A stretch of DNA of 64,000 bases from Pleurodeles waltl (lineage: Eukaryota > Chordata > Amphibia > Caudata > Salamandridae): NCBI RefSeq assembly GCF_031143425.1, contig NC_090445.1:1193036691-1193100690 (forward strand), given 5' to 3'. Made by a program: the position numbers and the translations under genes. The stretch's first letter is position 1. Each line of letters begins with the position of its first letter. The notes under the pieces were generated by a model. The model did not search any database, was not told where the DNA came from, and saw nothing but the letters and a program-made list of their open reading frames with translations. Shown here piece after piece: positions 56,976 through 64,000 of the stretch.

Positions 56976-57005
56976 TCTCTGTAACCCATAACATTTGAAA
57001 TGTAA
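56976..57005 (+). mobile_element. tRNA-derived SINE, tail part
   Basis: Continuation of the SINE after the insert (aatctctgtaacccataacat). The outer end is not clear. Confidence 0.5.
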
Positions 57006-57945
57006 AGTGTGAAATGTCTGTGTAGTCCACCCTTGACATATACAATCTTGTACACTGCTTCCCATTCCTCCATGTAATCCACAGCTCTCCGATGTTTCCA
57101 GCTAGGTTTGCACTATATAAGTATCAGTATATACATAAAATAAGCCTGATATAGCTCAAAGCCTATGCTGCCCCTCCTCTCCGGTGCAGCCTTCTTGGAG
57201 CATCTAGGAATTCTTAGTTTCAGAATAGCATACGGACTGAATAATTTAACCAAGTCAGGCATAAATTCTGGGGAGATTTTGTACTGAAGCAGTATTGCAT
57301 CAGACTAGGCCAGAAGAAGTCCCTCCCAGCCTTTCAGCATAAGGAAATGCCAACAGTACATCTGTACCATGCAAGGGGCACCCAAGTTGGGAGGCAGACA
57401 TTCATCAACCTCTTCAAAATCACCAGCACCTAAAGAATGTGAAGGGCTGTTAGATTAAAGTCCCCAGGAAATAATACATTCAAGAGGGACTTCAGCGCAG
57501 TCTGTACAACACAGGCACTATGATTCAACCAGACCTCAAGAAACCTCGCCTAATGTGAAGGTTACTACCACCATTTCAAACAAATGTAATGTGAAACTGA
57601 GGAGAGCCACCAAATCCTTCCACTCTGGTCGGAATGACCACTGAGCAATGTGTACATGGTACATATCTGATGCTCCGATCTTCTTAGACACCCTACTTCC
57701 AGAAAAATATAGTATCATACTTGAAATTAGAGTTGAGGAGAGAGGTTGGCCATCATTTACCATAAATCACCAGCATGCCAGTAGATTGAAAAGCCCAGCT
57801 ATTCCTCCTTTGATCATTAAATAGCACACTTCTTCACCTTCCACAACTCTCCCTTTACTCTAACTATGATATACTGAAAACCAGGCTCCTCCTCTGAATC
57901 TGAAATTCTCCTTCAGTTTTCTCAACCTACTAGCAGGTTCTGACA
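57006..57945. other. Unassigned stretch, possibly LINE 5' part
   Basis: No domain recognised. It may be the decayed upstream part of the L2-like LINE that follows. Confidence 0.35.
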
Positions 57946-57949
57946 CAGG

Positions 57950-59060
57950 AAACCATAGGATCCTGCTCAATTGATTAGAAAATTGGGCTAGGATAAACAG
58001 ACCAACACTTCTGTGGTGCAACTTGTTCTTTTCAGGTGAATGCTAATGAATAAAATGGGTTCATTCAAGTCAAATAACAGAGCCCAGTAGCTGTGAGTTT
58101 CCCAAGCCCCCCTCTTTGTCCTGGTCACAGTTTACCCCTTATATACGACCCCTAATACAGATCATCTCCCAACACCAATTTAATTTCCAAATTTACTCAG
58201 ATGACATGCATATCCACTTCTGTTTAGGAGACCTCTCAAACCAAGTTATGAATATGACTGCATGCCAGAAACATGTCTACCGCTCAATGAAGGACAGTTA
58301 GCCTCCACCTAAATAGTTGAATAACTAATATCCTGATATCCAACAAGGTACCATGAAGCAGCCTCCTATTTGAATGGCTAAGGGAAGTAGGTCACAGCTC
58401 CCAGCACCCCCCAATCTCCTAAAAAGTCAGTGCGAAACCTTGGGATTTGTTTCGACAAATAACTTTCCTTCAAACACTAGCTTTCAACAGTTGTCAGAAG
58501 TACTAATGAACACCTCATGATATGATAGGAAGAAGGCTCGAACTTGAATGGATGCTGTTGAGCCTCAACAATTGCAATTTACTCTACATAGGAGCAGATA
58601 AACAGGACCTTCAAAAGCTTCAAAATAAAGTGGCCAAAATTTGTCTCAGTCAGTAATCGGAGCACATCACACCAGACCTAAAAAATCTCCACTGGTTCCT
58701 ATTGGAGCAAAGGATCAATTTCAAACTCAAATGTACAATTGTAAAATCTCAGGCCGAATCAGGCTCTAAACACCTGCAATCCCTACCTTTATCCTGCACA
58801 CTAAATTGGGTCTTCTAAATGGTCAATACAATCTCACACGAAAATCTCATGAAGAATACATAATTGGAACTCTAGATGCATGGCTAGGAAACCCATGGAG
58901 TCCAGACCTAAGCCCTCAACCAACCCTGATGTCCTTCCCGAGAAACCTGAGTCCTAGCGGAGGTCAATCCTGTTTGTTAGCGGTATAGGGACTGCCAAGC
59001 CACCTTACTAGAGAAAAGCCCCCCTTTACTGTAATCTTTATCCTCATGAGACAATAAAAG
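57950..59060 (+). pseudogene. L2/CR1-like LINE reverse transcriptase, C-terminal part
   Basis: At 58116-58301 a frame reads FTPYIRPLIQIISQHQFNFQ, then IYSDDMHIHF: the YSDD box is the RT active site (usually YADD), preceded by the P..LFN.YM-type segment. At about 58560-58760, across frames, there is NNCNLLYIGADKQDLQKLQN, then EHITPDLKNLHW and QRINFKLKCTIV, matching the 'LQ..QN.aA......HI.P.L..LHWLPV..RI.FK' block of L2/CR1 elements. It ends near an aataaa at about 59052. Stops and shifts throughout. Confidence 0.72.
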
Positions 59061-59697
59061 CTCTCAATATCTACTGGATTTATCAGTCTCAACCAGCTAA
59101 CATCTCATGAAAAGATCATCCACGTATGGAATGTTTTGCGCTAAAAAGTGGTGACATATCACAATCTAGCGTTTGAAAACTCAAATGTCAAAATTCAGTT
59201 TAGATTTGCATTTAGGATGAATATTTTATTTGACATTCATTACACTTTTAACAACTGGGATCGCTAATATTCATAAAATTTGTTGAGGCCACAAAGATCA
59301 TTCATTGTAACTGCATTTATGCTGTTTTTGATAATCCTGGTCTGAGTGTAGGAAAATCTTTTTATGTATCTTCCCTAAAAACAAAATTTTATATTATAGG
59401 GGCTCTGGTATTGAGGAAATGAGGAGGCTTCCGATGAATTAATTTGCAACTCCGATGTAAAGGTATTCTTTAACATTTGAGTTTGCTGGTGTGAAAACAC
59501 ATCCCAAAAGTGTTAAATTCTAGTGCAAAAGACACTCTTAAAATGGCAATTACAAGTTAGTTGGGCCACACTTTTAGTTTGAATTGGAGAGCTGTGTTCT
59601 CTAACCCTGCTTAATAAACTGTAGTCCTAGATGTTAGATGTGTTGGGAAACTGATTTTGGAAAGCATTTTACTCTAAGGACCCATTGGTCTTACGAC
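59061..59697. other. Unassigned AT-rich stretch
   Basis: Nothing recognised; probably intron. Confidence 0.45.
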
Positions 59698-60055
59698 CAG
59701 GGGCGGCTCCTCCGTTAGGGCGGAAGGAGCGTTGCCCCACAGCCCCCACCCCCCAGCAGCAGAAGCTGCAAAACCTTTAACAAACAAAATAATAATAAAC
59801 CATGTTTATTATTGCTTTTGTTAAAGGGGCTGGGCCATGGGGGTGACAAGCAGTGAGGGGGAGTGCACCTCAGCCCCCCTACCCCCCCCAGAGCACATGT
59901 GTGTTTGGCCGGCCAAACACACATGCGCGCTGTAGGCTCTCTCCAGCCTGGCAACACAGTTGCCGGGCTGGAAAGAGCCTGCATATGCTTCCAGTCTGCC
60001 TGGGAGCACCCTGGCTGGGTGCTCCCAGGCAATCCTGGCGCTGCTCTGAGCAGCA
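59698..60055. repeat. Array of six consecutive hairpins
   Basis: Six inverted repeats in 360 bp. (1) gctcctccg/cggaaggagc, 59706-59730. (2) 24-27-bp arms around cctttaacaaac/gttaaagg, 59774-59827. (3) A perfect 30-bp palindrome, 59896-59925, centred on ggcc/ggcc. (4) 22-bp arms with few mismatches, 59934-59955 and 59959-59980. (5) Perfect 14-bp arms, 59998-60011 and 60017-60030, five-base loop. (6) gctgctc/gagcagc, 60040-60054. The left edge caggggcggctcc resembles a hAT terminal repeat, but no matching right end is seen. Confidence 0.85.
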
Positions 60056-60347
60056 TTAGGATTGGCCGCAGGAAAGGCTGGGCTTGTTTAACACATTTTT
60101 CAGAGAGTACACATTCATTGATACAGAAATTCTGAGTTTAAAAGTAAATCTTCTAATGACTTTTGCCTGTTGTGACTAAGTAATGGTGTTATAGTTTTAA
60201 GATGAAAATAGGCAAATGCTTTTTAAACATGGGTAGGTGGCAGTTAGTAAAAGAAAACGGGAGAGCTAGTGAAAGGCTTCAGACAATCATAATGTGTTTT
60301 ACTTTAAATCAGTTGGAGATTTTCATAAAAAAATGTTTTCGTTGCAG
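60056..60347. other. Intron sequence ahead of the calcineurin exon
   Basis: AT-rich. Ends with a pyrimidine-rich tgttttcgttgcag acceptor directly at the exon. Confidence 0.6.
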
Positions 60348-60472
60348 TGTGTGGCGATGTTCATGGACAGTTTTTCGATCTAATGAAGTTATTCGAAGTG
60401 GGCGGATCACCAGCTAATACAAGATACCTCTTCCTTGGTGATTATGTTGACAGAGGTTATTTTAGCATAGAG
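60348..60472 (+). CDS. PPP3CA/PPP3CB: Calcineurin catalytic subunit (PP2B), one internal exon
   Basis: Calcineurin is the Ca2+/calmodulin-dependent Ser/Thr phosphatase that dephosphorylates NFAT and other cytosolic substrates. The exon is bounded by ttgcag (60342-60347) and gtaata (60473). It opens in phase 1 (the valine codon is split G|TG) and closes in phase 0 after GAG. It encodes [19 protein letters not shown], then [17 protein letters not shown] and YFSIE: the GDxHG motif (D and H metal ligands) and GDxxDRG motif (bridging D) of PPP phosphatases. The protein sequence is uninterrupted and almost identical to vertebrate calcineurin A. The only unusual residue is V in GDVHG, where mammalian isoforms have I. 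SPAN fits the alpha and beta isoforms better than gamma (SPSN, from memory); alpha and beta cannot be told apart here. No other exon was found within 60 kb upstream or 3.5 kb downstream. Confidence 0.93.
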
Positions 60473-60605
60473 GTAATAGTATACATTAATATACTTTCTA
60501 TAATTCACTGTCTCTATGGGTTTGTGTTTATGAAATACGTTGCTGAAATTATGGTGCAGAAGCTTTATGCATCTTGCACAAGCATAAGTACAGGTATTTC
60601 TGATG

Positions 60606-61800
60606 AATACTTCTAACGGCAGATGCCTCACCTTGAGAATACCCACAGGCGCCAGACTGGATTCAGAGATTTTTTTTTCCCAGCAATTACTGCACATACT
60701 GGTAGGTGGCATCATGCGGCTTTGTGTTTATTCCATCCTGCCCAGAAGTAACACAACAGCCACAAAATCTGCCGTCCCTGCATAATGATGTCAGTTACTT
60801 AGTTTCCTCACCTTCGGACACAGATCCGTAGCTTACTCCCTCATCCTTTCTGTCATTTGACAAGTATTTTTGCCCAAATGTTCTCATAGTGTGAAAGGGA
60901 TACAGGATTTGAACCCGAAAGGGCTCTCACAAGCAGTTGTCTGTGACAAACCCCTTCCAGGTTTGTCTCTGAGTGGGTTCCTCACACATTTTGACAGGAT
61001 GAATCCAAAGGCGATCTGGGACCTCAAAGCCAAGCACTGTTGCCAAACACTAAGGGTACGTTTTAGGGTTGGTCTCAGTCAAAGTTGAGGACACAGATCC
61101 GGCGTCGGTTTTGAGGCTTTTCTTGAGAAAAGTCTTATTCAGATTCAAAGTCATCAGGTAACTCACAGAAAAAACCCACACAAATGTCTAATTATGACTC
61201 TCCATTTTCCCACCACTCTAGTCTGGAGAAGTCACATGGATGTCAGGATGCCTCGTGACTCCGGTTTCACTTTTATAATGTGTAACAATCACACAACTTA
61301 TCCTGATCCAACCCGAACTCCCTGGCCCATCGGCAACACCCCAGCAGGTCAAGAACTTAAAGAAGGCTACTTTGCGTATCTTTGTCACCCTTCTGGCTAC
61401 GTCTGGTATGCCTCCGAGACGCAAAGATCCAAGGAGGCCTCCAGCTGGATTAACATTGGTAGTTCTGTCCTCGATGCGGTCTGTGCCTCTTGACCCTACT
61501 AGGGTGTCTGCCCCCAACTCTGGAGCAAACCTCTATCCTGGAACGGATAACCTAAGCAGAGTATGTGGCCCCACCCCCTTCAGACACAAACACAGCCACT
61601 TCAACCCCATTCTGACTCACATGGAATGAAGCCTTTATTCAGGCCACTGCATATTCCTTTAGCTTCTGAATCTGACCAACACAAGGGTGGGGGTGACAGA
61701 TGTCAGACATCGTTTCTGAGGGCTATGAGGCAAGCAGGAGCTAGTAGGTTAAACGGTGGTGCTTGTGTCCTTTTACTGTTGATGTCCTAGGGTCTGACCT
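60606..61800 (+). pseudogene. DIRS-like fragment, copy 3 (terminal repeat and gag start)
   Basis: 60606-60790 matches the DIRS terminal block of 9130-9300 (gcctcacctt.gaat..cc.caggcgccagactg, ggtaggtggcat). Downstream, a frame at 60870-61088 includes FDRMNPKAIWDLKAKH, matching the region after the gag zinc knuckle (copy 2 has CRATNLKALRERSLKL). Further broken gag-like, S/P-rich frames run to about 61.6 kb. It lies 130 bp downstream of the calcineurin exon. Confidence 0.55.
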
Positions 61801-63645
61801 GTTGTGAGTCCTAAAAACTGGGCCAATCACCCCTTCACCACTTGCCTCTCAGTGGTAATGCTTTTTAGGGAGGAAAGAGGTGCAAGGTGAACAAAGGTAT
61901 AAGACTCAAAATATACCCAGCAACACCAATACATTAATGTTCAGCCAGATACTAGATTTCATGAAAAAGTAATATTTATGTATGAACACTAAGTGAAATA
62001 TGACACCCACAAACGATATACCAAGCCCTCCTAGGGCGGCACTCTAGCCTTGTCTGGGAAGAGTCACACATACCTGTCTACTGGCATTGAGTATTACCAA
62101 TTTCTGATAGGCTATATTCAGTTTAGGTGCCGCTACGAGTCCCACTCTGGCTTTTAAGAAGTCAGAGTGTTCCAGAGCTACAGGGCTTTGAGGCACTGCA
62201 AATTTCCCTTGGGCTCTTTGGCCCAGCTCCCGCTGGTACTGCAGTACGGAAGGCCTTGGGACCTTTTAGCACTCTGGCATTGCGGTGGACTAGAGCAGCT
62301 GCCGGCATTGTGCTGTAGTCTCATCGCTGCAAGGCTGACATCTGGTTGTCCGTGGATGATGTGGTAAGTACTTCATGTCCTGCTGGCAGGTTGGGTACAG
62401 TCACTCTGCTTGCGATGCCCTTACATTGGCGCCGGGTGCACAGATCAGAACCTACTGCTTCCTTGTTGTCACACGTTGCTCCTGCAACATCCCTCCTTCT
62501 TGGCATATGGTCCATTAGGGTGATAGCCCTTACACTTCACTGCAGCCCCCTCTGGCATACAGGGCTGCCAACTGAAGTCTGCACAAGCCCAATTGGAGGA
62601 ACAGCAGTTCCCTTCACAGTGGCCCCTTTGGAATACGGTGTGAACAACTTTAGTCTGCACACAAATAATGACCAGATCGGTCCAGCAGCCATTTCCTCAC
62701 ACCTTGCTATGAAGATCCACTTGCCAGCATCCCCCACTGGGCCTTGCTCCCTCCAGGCACTCTCCTCCACCTCATAGGGCCCTCTGGTCTCCAGAGTCAG
62801 GCAGACACTGGTGCTCCAGGGCAGGTGTTGTTGATTTTCTTGGGTGATGTCCCCTCACCTGGCTAAGAAACTGGTAAACATTGATCCCCAGGCTTGGTCA
62901 CATAAGGCGGAACTCTTGATGAGCTTCTCCACCTAAATGTGACAGTTGGCATTACAAGAGCTTCCAGGTCACCTTTTTATAATCAACTCCCAGACACAAA
63001 TGTGAATTAGTGCCCCAAGCTTTGAAGTGCATGTTGCAGGGGCTACCATTTTTTCTGTCCTGTCTTTTGCTGAGAAAGCAGGCTGTCACAGCAGGAGTGA
63101 CGCCAACACAGGCCATTGGATTTACTTGTGGATCAACCCTGAGTGTCAGGCTCTCAAATATATGCCTAACAAAAGGGTATAAAGCCCCCCCCCCCCCCAG
63201 CCCTACTCTTCATGATTTCCCCTATCAGTGACATCTCCTTCTTGAGATGTTCCCAGCCCACTCTGACCATGGTCCTTTTCATAATCAAAAAGAAAGTCCT
63301 TTGGAAATGCCCAGGATAGCCTTACTCTCCCTTCGTTCAGTTTGTGTCCCATGAAGCTCTTAGGAATAGAGCAATCAACAAATCTGTTTGGGGGGCTCCC
63401 TCACCTTAACATGATTTTGGGTTTCTGATATGGATTGCACTGGCCTCCATATATTGTACCATTTCCAGACACTTATACATAACAAAAGGCACATACACTC
63501 TCTGCACAGCATTACTTTCGTACCCCATGTAGGCCAAGGTTGATTTAAAGCAGCAGAACTTTGAGTGGGCTGGTAGACCCTGTTTCAGTAATACCAGTAA
63601 AAATGACCTGTTTACAATACAGATCATCATTACTAAAACACAAAT
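61801..63645. other. Unassigned stretch
   Basis: No domain recognised in frames of up to 143 codons (62346-62777). There is a run of 16 C at 63184-63199. Could be an unrecognised LTR or decayed DIRS interior. Confidence 0.4.
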
Positions 63646-63649
63646 CTCA

Positions 63650-64000
63650 TAGAGACTTCTATTTGCAGATTCCTTACCTTAGAATTTCCCCCAGGCATCA
63701 TACTGGATCCGGAGATTCTACCTCAAGCAATACCCTTGCGTCTTGGTAGGTGGCATTGGTCGACTCTGCGGACGTCGTTGGCGTCATAGTACATAGACGC
63801 TGCCTCAGGGCAGTGACGTCGGTTCTTTTCTTTCCGTGCCATGTGCTGATCCAGAGAGAGCTACCCTGGTCTCTTTTGGACTGATTTCGACCCTTCTGTC
63901 AAGTTTTGTGGGAGTTTTTTGGTGCGTCGAGGATTTCCCTGAAGACCGGGTTCAAGCCGTGCGAGGACTGTCACTGCATGATGTCTGTTACGGATCCGCA
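63650..64000 (+). mobile_element. DIRS-like terminal repeat and leader, copy 4 (cut by window edge)
   Basis: gagacttctatttgcagatt ccttacctt.gaatttcccccaggcatcatactggatccggag parallels 9117-9180. Further shared phrases are ggtaggtggcattggtcgactctgcgg.cgtcgt, gacgtcggttctttt and, at the end, catgatgtctgttacggatccgca, the start of the gag zinc-finger frame. It runs off the window, so a longer element probably lies to the right. Confidence 0.65.

Noticed and set aside
60473..60616. Extension of the calcineurin reading frame to 60616
   Set aside because: The frame stays open after the GAG|GTAATA donor, but the residues no longer resemble calcineurin. It is intron read-through.

Overview
The window looks like vertebrate nuclear DNA from a very large, repeat-rich genome. 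A salamander (newt-like) is my best guess. The reasons are the mix of DIRS-like tyrosine-recombinase retrotransposons, Ty3/gypsy, an endogenous retrovirus, L1 and L2-like LINEs, PIF/Harbinger, piggyBac and a tRNA-derived SINE, long solo LTRs of 1.5-3.2 kb, and only one recognisable host exon in 64 kb. The species call is inference and rests partly on my recollection of newt repeat families. Nothing looks bacterial: there are no operons, rRNAs or CRISPR arrays.

Host gene. One 125-bp exon (60348-60472, + strand) encodes the metal-binding core of the calcineurin catalytic subunit (PPP3CA or PPP3CB), with clean acceptor and donor sites. I see no neighbouring exon, so the rest of the window is probably intron sequence of this gene, filled with mobile elements.

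Layout. 0.6-3.7 kb: decayed DIRS-like element (gag tail, RT, RNase H, tyrosine recombinase). 3.7-9.1 kb: AT-rich sequence with nothing recognised. 9.1-10.8 kb: 5' part of a second DIRS-like element, abutting a Ty3/gypsy integrase piece (to 11.8 kb). 12.9-16.1 kb: minus-strand solo LTR. 16.1-51.6 kb: footprint of an old minus-strand endogenous retrovirus (ERV), whose candidate LTRs lie at 16.12-16.42/26.23-26.31 and 51.24-51.62 kb. It is broken up by later insertions: a solo LTR (16.4-26.2) carrying a complete 8.3-kb Harbinger transposon (16.9-25.2), a solo LTR (30.25-32.92), an LTR (36.86-42.57) containing an L1, and a plus-strand L1 (45.0-51.2) itself split by a piggyBac-type element (45.7-50.6). 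53-60 kb: foldback MITE, SINE split by a Harbinger-like element, L2-like LINE, cluster of hairpins. 60.6-64 kb: two further DIRS-like fragments around the host exon's downstream intron.

The most interesting unit is the Harbinger element. It has perfect 15-bp terminal inverted repeats and three genes: a spliced DDE transposase (+), and on the minus strand two different spliced Myb/SANT-like genes, one on each side of it. All three are damaged by small frameshifts or stops, but their splice sites survive. Target-site duplications can be read for four LTR insertions (ttcag, ataaa, ccgac, agcct), so the nesting order can be worked out from the sequence alone.
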